A stretch of 64,000 bases of DNA. Source: Candidatus Melainabacteria bacterium (GTDB taxonomy: Bacteria > Cyanobacteriota > Vampirovibrionia > Obscuribacterales > Obscuribacteraceae). This document shows positions 7,460-16,175 of this stretch, piece by piece; position 1 is the stretch's first letter, and each line of letters opens with the position of its first letter. Location of the stretch: assembly GCA_013288645.1 (NCBI GenBank), contig JABDBL010000004.1:60057-124056 (forward strand), given 5' to 3'. The position numbers and the translations under genes were made by a program. The notes beneath the pieces were generated by a model that saw nothing but the letters and a program-made list of their open reading frames with translations, made no database searches and had not been told where the DNA came from.

Positions 7460-8407
7460 GTGTCAAAATATCATTTCAGCGCTAAATTATTCAATTTGCT
7501 TGTGGTTGTTAATCTAGCAGGGCAATTACCAGTATTTAGCCAAGAATTGGGACAAAGTGATTGGCAAACGCCAAATAATAGTCAATCTCCCTCCAATAGC
7601 CAACCTACAGGTCAGTCAGATTGGCAAAATCAGACTACAAACTCAAACCAAGGCTGGCAAACGCCTGGTTTAAGCCAATCTAGTTCTTCTACAGGATCAA
7701 GCCAGTCTTATGGACAGTCCGGCGGACAAAATCTAGGTCAAAGCTCATGGCAAAATCCTACAAACAATTATAGTCAGGGACAGTATTCTGGGCAAAGCGA
7801 ATTGCAAACACCAGGATTAAATCAAAACAGCAACAATGTTGGCCAATCAGCTTGGCAGCAGCCACAAAGCGCTTTTCAGGCTACTGCAAATAATTCAAAT
7901 AACCAAACCGACTATTATTCTGGGCAAGCTAGTCAGACTAACTTAAATCAAATGGTCCAGAATAACCAAAATAATGGTCAGAGCAGTCAAATTCCTCAAA
8001 CCTGGCAGACTCAAGCACAGCCGCAACAAGGTCAGGTTCAAAAAAAGAGCGGCGGATTATCACAAGTGATAGGCAGCATGACCAATACCGCCTTAACTGC
8101 AGCCAGGGTTGCCACTCCGATGGTTAACATGTTTATGTATAGCAGAGCATTATCAAGTTCGCCCATGGCTGCAATGACCATGCCCTACGGCATGATGGGT
8201 ATGGGGAACATGATGGGTATGGGGAATATGATGGGCATGGGGGGTTACGGTATGGGGGGCTACGGTATGGGTATGCCATACGGTTATGCTGCTCCAGTGC
8301 AAACAATTCCAGTGCCGGTGCAAACAGTGCCAGTACAAACAGTACCTTATGGCACAACGCCTAATTATCCTGGTAATACCGGTGTGTCTTCATTTATGAA
8401 TTACTAG
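7460..8407 (+). CDS. Secreted Q/N-rich repeat protein
   Basis: The 315-aa product starts with GTG and a signal peptide (to about VFSQE). Residues ~30-190 are almost only Gln, Asn, Ser, Gly, Thr and Pro and repeat a degenerate unit of the type GQSxWQxP (SDWQTPNN, QGWQTPGL, SSWQNPTN, SAWQQPQS, TWQTQA) about seven times. A short apolar stretch (~196-225) follows. Then comes a Met/Gly block built from MMGMGN and GYGMG, and a tail of repeated P-V-Q-T-(I/V)-P. Such composition suggests a surface or matrix protein that may self-assemble in a prion-like way. It follows the C39-like peptidase and its last 14 bp overlap the convergent gene. Confidence 0.6.
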   Translation: MSKYHFSAKLFNLLVVVNLAGQLPVFSQELGQSDWQTPNNSQSPSNSQPTGQSDWQNQTTNSNQGWQTPGLSQSSSSTGSSQSYGQSGGQNLGQSSWQNPTNNYSQGQYSGQSELQTPGLNQNSNNVGQSAWQQPQSAFQATANNSNNQTDYYSGQASQTNLNQMVQNNQNNGQSSQIPQTWQTQAQPQQGQVQKKSGGLSQVIGSMTNTALTAARVATPMVNMFMYSRALSSSPMAAMTMPYGMMGMGNMMGMGNMMGMGGYGMGGYGMGMPYGYAAPVQTIPVPVQTVPVQTVPYGTTPNYPGNTGVSSFMNY

Positions 8408-9668
8408 AAGAATGAAATTCCTGTTCAAGAATGCCCTTTTGCGTGTCATAAACAAGGTTATCCGATTTTATTTGGCGACTGTCTAATGTCATGTCTTTCG
8501 CCTCGCTCAATTTTTTGTTTAATTCAGCATTAGGCTTTGCTAATTTATCTGCATATTGTTTTCTGCGCGTATTTCCCTCTTCGATTCTCTTGTTTAGGCT
8601 CTGAATCACAATATAACGTATGAGGGGAATACCTATAAAAAGACTGCCATAAATAACTAATGCTAATAAAAGTGGTGTAAGAGAGGGCAAAAGATTTACT
8701 GCTTGAAAATATATAAACCAGCTAGCAATAAAGTTAATTGCAGCTAAAGCCATTACCCAAACAAGTGAACCGCCATCTACTTGAGAAAATCGCCATGGGA
8801 AAATTTGTAAATATGAAGGTAATTCCTCTCGCCAAGGAAGAACTGTTTGACGTGAAGGTAATTCCTCAAAATTTTGCCTTAAAGCTGTCGCTTGGAGAGC
8901 AGGGAAGAGATAAACAATATTGCCCGAATCAGTAACAGTTGGTCTACCATCAAAGCGAACCAAGACAGGCAACATTTTATCCTCATTATTGGGATCTTCA
9001 CCAGTGTATGGTGCCAGCTGTTCCACCGTAACAACCTCTTTCTGCTGTCTTATCAATTGGCCAATCGCATGCCAGCGGCGCTCCTCCAGATTTGCGTTAG
9101 GATTGCCATCGCCAAAAAGAAATGAAAAGCAATTATAAAGAAAGTTGGTTTTGTCCGATTTATTTTTAATTCCGGCGTCTCTGGGACCGTTGTAATCTGG
9201 ATAGCTTATTTGCCAATAGATTAAATCACGTAAAATCATCCAGTCAAAAAAATCTAAGTCAATATTGAACCCATCACTATTGTCATTATCTCGTCCTCGC
9301 GACATAGCCGATAAAATAAGGAAAAACAATAAAACAATAGTTACTAAGGACAAAATAAGCATGACGCCAAATGAAATACGTAATAAAAAGAATCCAACTT
9401 CAAATAGCTTATTATTAACTTGCTCAATAAAGCGTTTAATACCACGCGAGATATAGGCAGTTTGGTAGCCTAAAGGAAAACGATAAGCTATATCACCCGC
9501 TTCGCTTACTTGTAAATGACCAGATGCTTCTTCTGCTATTTGGTTTAAGGTCTGTGTAGTGATAGAAACTGGCAATCCCGTTTTTGTTGCTATATCTGCA
9601 GCTGAAACACGGCGCCCCATATCGTTAATGGCTTTGATAACAATTTTTTTCTCTTTGGTTGATGGCAT
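8394..9668 (-). CDS. Membrane protein with winged-helix domains
   Basis: The 424-aa protein joins two winged-helix-like segments to membrane helices. The first, residues ~5-70, reads VSAADIATKTGLPVSITTQTL and ends in the wing VSEAGDIAYRFP. The second, ~195-260, has VVTVEQLAPYTG and ends VTDSGNIVYLFP. Hydrophobic segments lie at ~90-120 and ~300-360, and the C-terminus is a charged helix. The same repeated wHTH-membrane layout is common in cyanobacteria as conserved proteins of unknown function. The wHTH parts may bind protein rather than DNA. The 3' end overlaps the convergent Q/N-rich gene. Confidence 0.65.
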   Translation of the reverse strand: MPSTKEKKIVIKAINDMGRRVSAADIATKTGLPVSITTQTLNQIAEEASGHLQVSEAGDIAYRFPLGYQTAYISRGIKRFIEQVNNKLFEVGFFLLRISFGVMLILSLVTIVLLFFLILSAMSRGRDNDNSDGFNIDLDFFDWMILRDLIYWQISYPDYNGPRDAGIKNKSDKTNFLYNCFSFLFGDGNPNANLEERRWHAIGQLIRQQKEVVTVEQLAPYTGEDPNNEDKMLPVLVRFDGRPTVTDSGNIVYLFPALQATALRQNFEELPSRQTVLPWREELPSYLQIFPWRFSQVDGGSLVWVMALAAINFIASWFIYFQAVNLLPSLTPLLLALVIYGSLFIGIPLIRYIVIQSLNKRIEEGNTRRKQYADKLAKPNAELNKKLSEAKDMTLDSRQIKSDNLVYDTQKGILEQEFHSSSNS

Positions 9669-9868
9669 CTTGGTAAATTAAATATTCTTCTCAATAATTA
9701 TATTCCTGAGCCTATCAGCCTGCAGGTAATCAAGTATTATACTGACTGGACGCAAAGAAGACTCAATTATCATAGATACAATGCAAGTTGTAGATAGTGA
9801 AAACTAAAGAAAGCTGTGATAATTAGTAAAGCTAGCGTGCTATAAATAATTAGATTGTTAGAGGATCC

Positions 9869-10777
9869 TTGGGCGTGAGTATATTTCATAATCCTATTGT
9901 TGGGGCTACAACTACTTTTATTGTCTGGTTTGCAGTTTTTTATCTATATCACGGCTTGGGTACCACACTAGGTTATCACCGCCTTTTAACCCACAAATCC
10001 TTAAAAGTGCCGACTTGGCTAAAATATTTTATTGTTTCTGGTGGTTATCTAGGATTTATGGGCGCACCCATTCCCTGGGTTGGCATACATCGCCTACATC
10101 ACCAAAAATCGGACATAGAAGGTGATCCGCATTCACCAGAAGGCGGCTTTAAGCATGCTTTATATCAGTGGATGTTTGAAACAACCGATATACAAAGTAA
10201 TGAAGAGCTTCATGCACAAGCTTCAGATTTAATGTCGGACAAATTTCTAACTATGCTGGGAACAAAACACGATGGCATCCAAGCATTAATGTGCCTTGCC
10301 TCATGCACGATTTTTAGAGTGTTGATTTGTTGCACCTTTGGATTTATCCCGCTGTTAGCAAATGTGGCAGCTACTCTGACAACTTTCTGGAGCACGCAAT
10401 TTGTTAATGTCTTTTGCCATATGAGAAGTCAGGGCTATAGACGCTATGACACAAGAGATTTAAGCCGCAATGTCTGGTGGGTGGGTTTGCTTGCTTTAGG
10501 CGAAGGTTGGCATAATAATCATCATGCAGTACCCAAAGCAGCACGTCATGGTTTTGCCTGGTTTGAATTAGATATTACTTGGTATACAATTTGGCTTCTG
10601 GAAAAATTGGGATTGGCCAAAACAATCATTAGACCGCCAAAATTCTCATTAAAAAGTCTAACTGAGAAAATCAATGATTTGGCAGTTAATAATCTGACAA
10701 TGCCATCAAAAGAAGTGGTTTTTGAGTCAATTTCTATGGAAACAGCTCAATATAACAGCAAAAACTATAGAGTCTAA
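9869..10777 (+). CDS. Acyl-lipid/acyl-CoA desaturase
   Basis: This membrane di-iron fatty-acid desaturase (about 300 aa) introduces a cis double bond, most likely at delta-9. All three histidine boxes are present: HRLLTH (~residue 39), HRLHHQ (~75) and HNNHH (~216). They are separated by hydrophobic helices in the usual order. The start is TTG at 9869 with GAGG upstream, or GTG six bases later; the protein changes by only two residues. The C-terminal ~45 residues after the last box are polar and family-variable. It would adjust membrane fluidity. No operon partner is evident. Confidence 0.85.
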   Translation: MGVSIFHNPIVGATTTFIVWFAVFYLYHGLGTTLGYHRLLTHKSLKVPTWLKYFIVSGGYLGFMGAPIPWVGIHRLHHQKSDIEGDPHSPEGGFKHALYQWMFETTDIQSNEELHAQASDLMSDKFLTMLGTKHDGIQALMCLASCTIFRVLICCTFGFIPLLANVAATLTTFWSTQFVNVFCHMRSQGYRRYDTRDLSRNVWWVGLLALGEGWHNNHHAVPKAARHGFAWFELDITWYTIWLLEKLGLAKTIIRPPKFSLKSLTEKINDLAVNNLTMPSKEVVFESISMETAQYNSKNYRV

Positions 10778-10780
10778 AGA

Positions 10781-11389
10781 TTAAACGCCTACCTGGGTAC
10801 TTACCTGCCTGAGCCTTCTTAAATTGTCAGCAAAAGTCAGCTCTGGTACATCCCCACCGGCTAATTGCACAGTAATATTTTGACTAAGGCCACCTATTTG
10901 TTTTAATACCCAGGCATCAGCGCGTCTTTTAATCAACTTTTCGCGCAAGCGCTGTAAGCTCTTGAACAAAGCTTCGTTTGTTAATGGACTTGCTACTCCA
11001 GAACTTAGTCGTCGCCCATGATTACAATGCATTACGTTAGTAATTAACTCGGCAGATATAGATCCTAAAATAGCTAAAGAAAGATTGCTCTTTTCTTCAG
11101 CGTTTCCAGGATTATCGGGCTGCCAAAAGTCGACCTGCAGCCAGGTGCGTTTATTAAAGCGTACTTTTAAAACAATTGGTTCGCATATTAATGAGTTGGC
11201 GCTATGATTAGCCATATCGCGTAAGCAGGCAGCTCGAGCATATTTCAAGGCAATGTTTGCTTTGCTACAGAAAAAACTATAATTGCTTCTACCAGGCTCA
11301 ATTACGCCGCAGCGCTTAATTTCCCACCGACGATAACAATTAGTGCCATGATAAAGGAATACATCCCCTGACTGGGAGTCAAAGTCCAC
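10781..11389 (-). CDS. ADP-ribosyltransferase-like protein, putative
   Basis: The 202-aa frame is not a clear member of a known family. Its N-terminal part resembles the PARP/ART fold: FLYHGTNCYRRWE matches the H-G-T/S beginning, then a CGVIEPG turn, then SFFCSKANIALKYAR like the F-x-S-x-x-A-x-x-Y segment of PARP-type enzymes. A glutamate corresponding to the catalytic Glu cannot be assigned. The frame is open for 31 more codons upstream of the GTG, and the segment ILDSFAYHFQTPLDLAQFVA looks coding. An AAAGGTG ribosome site precedes ATT/CTG at about 11456-11461, so the true start may be non-ATG there. It lies downstream of the coiled-coil operon on the same strand and converges with the desaturase gene. 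Confidence 0.45.
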   Translation of the reverse strand: MDFDSQSGDVFLYHGTNCYRRWEIKRCGVIEPGRSNYSFFCSKANIALKYARAACLRDMANHSANSLICEPIVLKVRFNKRTWLQVDFWQPDNPGNAEEKSNLSLAILGSISAELITNVMHCNHGRRLSSGVASPLTNEALFKSLQRLREKLIKRRADAWVLKQIGGLSQNITVQLAGGDVPELTFADNLRRLRQVSTQVGV

Positions 11390-11588
11390 CCCTTCTTGAT
11401 CGGCAACAAATTGCGCCAGATCAAGTGGCGTCTGAAAATGATATGCAAAGCTATCCAGAATAGCACCTTTGGGGGAAGAGGGAAGAGATTAACTTATTAC
11501 TTAGAAAGTCTTTGCCTTCAGTATGCCCGCTAAATCAACAATATTAAACTATAAAGAAGATAATTAATGCACTACTTTACTAGTGTCT

Positions 11589-14546
11589 TTATTCCATGTG
11601 TTTCTCGCGCTCAGATTGCACAGTGTGAAAAGCATCATGAATTGCTTGTCTTATGCTCTGCAACCCTTGATCCGAAGCAGAACGCACTTGTTGCACCAGT
11701 TCAGCGCGTTTGGTATTGAGCCTAACGTGATAATTTTTGGTGGTGTCTTCCAATTTTTGACAGCTATTGTCTAATACAGATTCTAAATTGCTTTTTAATT
11801 CGGCTTTGAGTGAATCAACCTTCCCATACACACCTTGGCGTAATGAAGTTAATTTAGGGTCGCCATCTAAATTATAGGATTGAGCTAATTTAGTACACAC
11901 TGCCTCACATTCATTAACTTCTTGCTCGGCCTGTTTAAGAAGTTGCACTACGGCAGCCGTATTTTGTTCAAGTGGATCAGCTGCAGATTTAAATATTTCT
12001 TCAAGTCCAGTTTGTTGATTGCGTCCTACCACATCTAATTTGGACAAGCGCTCGTCCACCAATTCTTTGAGTTGCTGCCTGGCTAGGACAAGACTATGTT
12101 CCGCTCCCTCTGACTGTGCTTTGGCTTGCGAAAACGAATGCTCGGCAAATGTCTGCGACATCTCGTGCATCATGGCCTCAATGATTTGTTTGCGCTCTTT
12201 CAATCTAGGCAAGAATGATTCGGTTTGGGCTTTACGAACTTGACGCGAAAGAGCAATCTCAGTAATTTGAATTAAACGATCCAATTTACTGAAAAACTCT
12301 TTTTTGGCTAGGCTTAATTGTTCTGTTCCTTCGACATGCAAACGTTCAATATCTTTGTTCAAAATATCAAGATGGTGATCAAAAGCTTTTAATAATGTCA
12401 ATACTTTGTCATCAATGCGCCCTTTAAAGCCGTTGAAATAATTATCCAACTGCACACCTAGATTCGCAGAAGCATCTTCAAGTACTTGATCAACCAACGC
12501 TATCCGCTCATTTAGAAGCTCCGTTTGTAGATCGACTAATTTATTCAGTTCACTTTCCTGATCTGCAACTAATTGACCGAATTGCGCTTTGCTTTGTTTA
12601 AATTCCTGCATGAGATTATCACGTTGCCCATTTTCGGTCTTATGGATTTTTGCTTGATAATCACTAAGTTTAGACTTTATCTGCTGACGACTATTGGCTG
12701 CCTTTTCAGCCAGTTCAGTTTTTAAAGTATCGAATAGAGATTCAAACTGCTTAGAAAGTAGATCGATGCGCACAACCAATTCGGCATAACCGTCTTTATC
12801 TTCTTGGTGGATTAAATGCATCAGGGCATCTAGATTAGTATTTAGGCGCTTTTCAATTTCACTAGCTTTAGCGGCTAGTTTTTTTGCCGCTCTTGCCACT
12901 TGTGATTCTAGCTTGCTTGTTAAGGAAGCCATTTCGTTCATAACAACTTTGGGTTCTTGGAAATCATCCAGTTTGGATGGCATCATATCGGCTGAAGAGA
13001 AAATCGCTACTTTGTCTTCTGTTTCAATATCAGAGTTTTCTGACTCGATCAAAGAAATAGATGATTCATCGTCAGTTAAGATCGGTTGATCAATTACTTC
13101 GTACTCCATCGATTTCGGCGAAGTAGAAATAGACAGGTCAGAAGATTCAGAAAGGTTCAAAGCTACAGGAACACTTTCTTCAGAGTCAGAAGCGGTCGTT
13201 GTTACCAAAGGAAGCTCAGGTTGAGAAATAATGGGGCTTGCGGACGCGGGTAATTTATCAAAAGATCTTGTTGCTGGCCATTTAATCTCTTTTTTTACCT
13301 TAATATTCTGAGAACCAACATTTGTAGATTCAGTCAAGCTCTTCTTATCAACAATTTCAGTCTGCGGTTGAGGAACTAAGAGGTCTGTTATAGCTTCAGA
13401 TAGATGCTTATAAACGTCGTCAGGGGTGGAAGAAGTCATCATTGACTGTTTATCGACATTACGAGGATCTTTAGTCTCAGTTTTATTGTCCCTATCAGCA
13501 GACGAGTCCTGTTTGTTTGAAAGTATTTCGTTCGGATCATGGGACAAATTTTCTTGCATCGCTAACCCTTCTTGCGAAGACGACTCATTTTTAAGAAGCT
13601 CCTCCTGCTCAATTTTTTGTGCTTCTTCCGTTGAACTATTGCTTTCTCTCCACAGTCTTTCCCCCTTAGGAAGCTCTTTAGCAACGTGCTCAAATAATGA
13701 ATCAGTACCTGCAAGACCGCGTCGCTCACCTAAGTCTCCCCAACTTTGCAATAGATTGAAGCCGGTAGTGTTCTGTCCGGTCTCCGCCTTTGACCCGGCT
13801 GGTTTTTCAAATAACAAATCGATATGTTTGCCTTGGGCAGCATCAAACTCGCCAACAGAAGCGGGAATTACTTTGATTTCTGAAAAATCACTAGATATCG
13901 GAATGAAATTATCTCTTAGTTGTGACCGATTATTATCAGGCTGCTTAGTATCATTATTAAAAAGCGAGAAACAAATCGAACCGATATCTATCGGTTGTTT
14001 ATTTACAATGGTGAAGTTTAGATGAACACCGCAGGCAGCAAGAAGCGCTAAAGCAGGCTCTTCTTTAGGATTAGCATTCATAAAGGTTCGTCTAGATCCA
14101 CCCTTGGCGTAACCATTAGATAAACGTTCTAACTCTTGAAACTTAGTTAGCGGAAGAGGTACAGCAGGTTTAGCAGCAATAAAACCGAATCTTTTGCGAT
14201 CAATAATCGCTTTTTTTGCTTTTTCTTCCAACAGAGATTCGAGAAAACGCAATTCGTAAGTATTATTAGTCAAACTGATAGCCATTGCTTTGTTATTTTC
14301 TATACGAACAATCACAGCAAAGTCTGTGACACGGAAATTGTCTTCTTCGTCTTTACGAACAAATGATATTAGGCCAAAAGGCAAAGTAACAGGTTCAACA
14401 ATGAAGACCAGGGAACCAGGCTCAAATCCCGCGCAAGCAGTTTTTGCCCAAACTGAAACTGCTGTTGTATTGGAGGAATCATAACTACGCAAGAAGTCGC
14501 GTAAATCAATTGCTCGAATATGGCTTTGACGGAGAATTGAATTCAT
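11589..14546 (-). CDS. Large coiled-coil protein with N-terminal domain
   Basis: The 985-aa protein has three parts. Residues ~1-210 form a mixed alpha/beta domain (GFEPGSLVFIVEPVTLPFG, DFAVIVRIENNKAMAIS) of unknown family. Residues ~210-545 are acidic, Ser/Thr/Glu-rich and probably disordered. Residues ~545-985 are long heptad-patterned helices (MASLTKLESQVARAAKKLAA and onwards). No signal peptide, membrane helix or nucleotide-binding motif is seen, so it should be cytoplasmic. Its ATG overlaps the stop of the upstream 539-aa gene (ATGA), implying translational coupling. The layout suggests a filament or scaffold component built with the two upstream coiled-coil proteins. Confidence 0.65.
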   Translation of the reverse strand: MNSILRQSHIRAIDLRDFLRSYDSSNTTAVSVWAKTACAGFEPGSLVFIVEPVTLPFGLISFVRKDEEDNFRVTDFAVIVRIENNKAMAISLTNNTYELRFLESLLEEKAKKAIIDRKRFGFIAAKPAVPLPLTKFQELERLSNGYAKGGSRRTFMNANPKEEPALALLAACGVHLNFTIVNKQPIDIGSICFSLFNNDTKQPDNNRSQLRDNFIPISSDFSEIKVIPASVGEFDAAQGKHIDLLFEKPAGSKAETGQNTTGFNLLQSWGDLGERRGLAGTDSLFEHVAKELPKGERLWRESNSSTEEAQKIEQEELLKNESSSQEGLAMQENLSHDPNEILSNKQDSSADRDNKTETKDPRNVDKQSMMTSSTPDDVYKHLSEAITDLLVPQPQTEIVDKKSLTESTNVGSQNIKVKKEIKWPATRSFDKLPASASPIISQPELPLVTTTASDSEESVPVALNLSESSDLSISTSPKSMEYEVIDQPILTDDESSISLIESENSDIETEDKVAIFSSADMMPSKLDDFQEPKVVMNEMASLTSKLESQVARAAKKLAAKASEIEKRLNTNLDALMHLIHQEDKDGYAELVVRIDLLSKQFESLFDTLKTELAEKAANSRQQIKSKLSDYQAKIHKTENGQRDNLMQEFKQSKAQFGQLVADQESELNKLVDLQTELLNERIALVDQVLEDASANLGVQLDNYFNGFKGRIDDKVLTLLKAFDHHLDILNKDIERLHVEGTEQLSLAKKEFFSKLDRLIQITEIALSRQVRKAQTESFLPRLKERKQIIEAMMHEMSQTFAEHSFSQAKAQSEGAEHSLVLARQQLKELVDERLSKLDVVGRNQQTGLEEIFKSAADPLEQNTAAVVQLLKQAEQEVNECEAVCTKLAQSYNLDGDPKLTSLRQGVYGKVDSLKAELKSNLESVLDNSCQKLEDTTKNYHVRLNTKRAELVQQVRSASDQGLQSIRQAIHDAFHTVQSEREKHME

Positions 14547-16162
14547 TCTTGACTGTCCTTGCGTTTGCGATTGCGTCTTGCTTTATCTTCGCTCAAACTC
14601 GATTCTTCATTTTCTTCTATTATTTGGTTCTCTTCTGAAGACAAACGGTCGTATTCTAATGGCAAAGCAGCCGCTGAGGCTATCCCTTCTTCCGCTTCCA
14701 AGATTTGCGGCGGCTTAACTTTTTGTTTAACAGGCTCGGCTTTTTCTCTAGCTGGCTTATCCTTTTCTTTAACAGACTCGGCTTTTTCTTCAATATTTGA
14801 ATTGGTCTGCGAGTCCGGCGAAAAAGAAATATTACCTTTTGCAGCGACAGAGATCTCGTCTGTGGCAGCACGGCGAACGGTAGAGATGTCCTGCAAAAAC
14901 TTAGTAACTTCATTTTCAATTTGCCGCTGAATCGAACTAGCACTCTTGCTCATTTTTTCACCTAAGGATTCTGTAGTGGTGAGCATTTGTTCTTCTACTG
15001 ATTTTGTTAAATCGATCAATTCCACTTTAGATTGATCCAACATGCCAGCAATCTTTTTACCAAAAGCCCTTTGGATTGACATCATTTCATTTTGCACAGC
15101 AACTAATATTCTATTTTTATCGCTTTCTAGTGCTTGTTTTTGTCCAAGGCTAAATTGCAATCGATCGTTCAGTTTTGTTTGAAAAGAGCCAAATAAATTT
15201 TCGAGACGATTAACCACATCATCACAACGGTTACGCAAACCATCTTGGACTTGCTTAGAGCGGTCAAGTAAATCATCTGAAAGTTCATCCGTTATTGTAA
15301 TTAATTTCTCAGTGGTCGTGTCGTGTAAGGCACTTAGCTCATCAGCAAATTTACTTAGTCGATTATCAGCATTTTGGAAGTGGGCCGTAGTTACGTTCTC
15401 ATAAGTACCGTTGATTTCCTTTTCAATAAGACTAGCGTGGTTAGAAATGTCTTCTAGCAAAGAAGCCGATGAAGATTCAACTTCGTTACTTGCTTGTCGA
15501 GCTGAAGTCTCTAGTTGACTTAATTTGTTTTGAGAATCAACAAAGAATGTTTTTAACAACGATGATGAGTGGTCAGCAATGGTGTCAGCTTCATCTTTTA
15601 AAGAAACGAAATTTGACTTTGTCACTTCGTTTATATTGTCTTGGATATCAGCTAGCTTGTGTTCCAGATTGGATTGCAAACTCTGAAAATTGCCCTTTGC
15701 CTTAGCTCCCATATTTTGTATGGCATTAGATAAAGCGTGTTCAAGTCTAAAACTCATTTCCTCGGTATTAGTAAGATAATGCTCAGCAGCGACCGTTCTG
15801 GCAAAGTCTACATTTTCGTGATGAGAGTGTTTAAGTGCGCTCAATTTGACTTTCATCTGGGCAGTAAGGGTTTTTAACTCACTCATTAGACTGGCAAGAA
15901 ATGCTTCGCTTTGAGCATTTTCCACCGCAAGAGTATCTTGCAATTTCTTTAGACTCTCGTTTATCGATTGCTTAAGCTCAACTTGGAGAAGCTCCGATTT
16001 TTTTTCCAAATGTTCGAGAGATTGCTGCGATCCTTCTTTCTGTTCTTGACTGTGTTCATTTTTTTTATCTTGAGCTTTTTCAATTGCTTGCAATTCAATG
16101 TCAGCCAGTGCTTTGATACCTGACTCATATATATTTTTAAAGTCTTTCTTGGCAAAAGTCAT
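14543..16162 (-). CDS. Coiled-coil protein, second of three
   Basis: The 539-aa protein is helical and coiled-coil over residues ~10-440, with Ser/Glu/Gln/Lys-rich heptads and repeated amphipathic segments reminiscent of apolipoprotein- or MCP-signalling-like helices, but without a membrane anchor. Residues ~445-539 are a charged, Lys/Glu/Pro-rich tail (KEKDKPAREKAEPVKQKVKP) that ends in the basic sequence ARRNRKRKDSQE. It begins 13 bp after the first coiled-coil gene and overlaps the third by 4 bp. Several shadow frames on the opposite strand are a by-product of its repetitive codons. No known family is recognised. Confidence 0.65.
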   Translation of the reverse strand: MTFAKKDFKNIYESGIKALADIELQAIEKAQDKKNEHSQEQKEGSQQSLEHLEKKSELLQVELKQSINESLKKLQDTLAVENAQSEAFLASLMSELKTLTAQMKVKLSALKHSHHENVDFARTVAAEHYLTNTEEMSFRLEHALSNAIQNMGAKAKGNFQSLQSNLEHKLADIQDNINEVTKSNFVSLKDEADTIADHSSSLLKTFFVDSQNKLSQLETSARQASNEVESSSASLLEDISNHASLIEKEINGTYENVTTAHFQNADNRLSKFADELSALHDTTTEKLITITDELSDDLLDRSKQVQDGLRNRCDDVVNRLENLFGSFQTKLNDRLQFSLGQKQALESDKNRILVAVQNEMMSIQRAFGKKIAGMLDQSKVELIDLTKSVEEQMLTTTESLGEKMSKSASSIQRQIENEVTKFLQDISTVRRAATDEISVAAKGNISFSPDSQTNSNIEEKAESVKEKDKPAREKAEPVKQKVKPPQILEAEEGIASAAALPLEYDRLSSEENQIIEENEESSLSEDKARRNRKRKDSQE

Positions 16163-16175
16163 GCCTTTGAATCTC

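Noticed and set aside
8133-8357. His/Pro-rich minus-strand ORFs opposite the Q/N-rich gene
   Set aside because: They are shadows of the Met/Gly repeat block on the plus strand and lack ribosome sites.
13426-14025. 199-aa plus-strand ORF inside the coiled-coil operon
   Set aside because: It is Ser/Cys-rich antisense of the low-complexity acidic region; no start signal and no domain.
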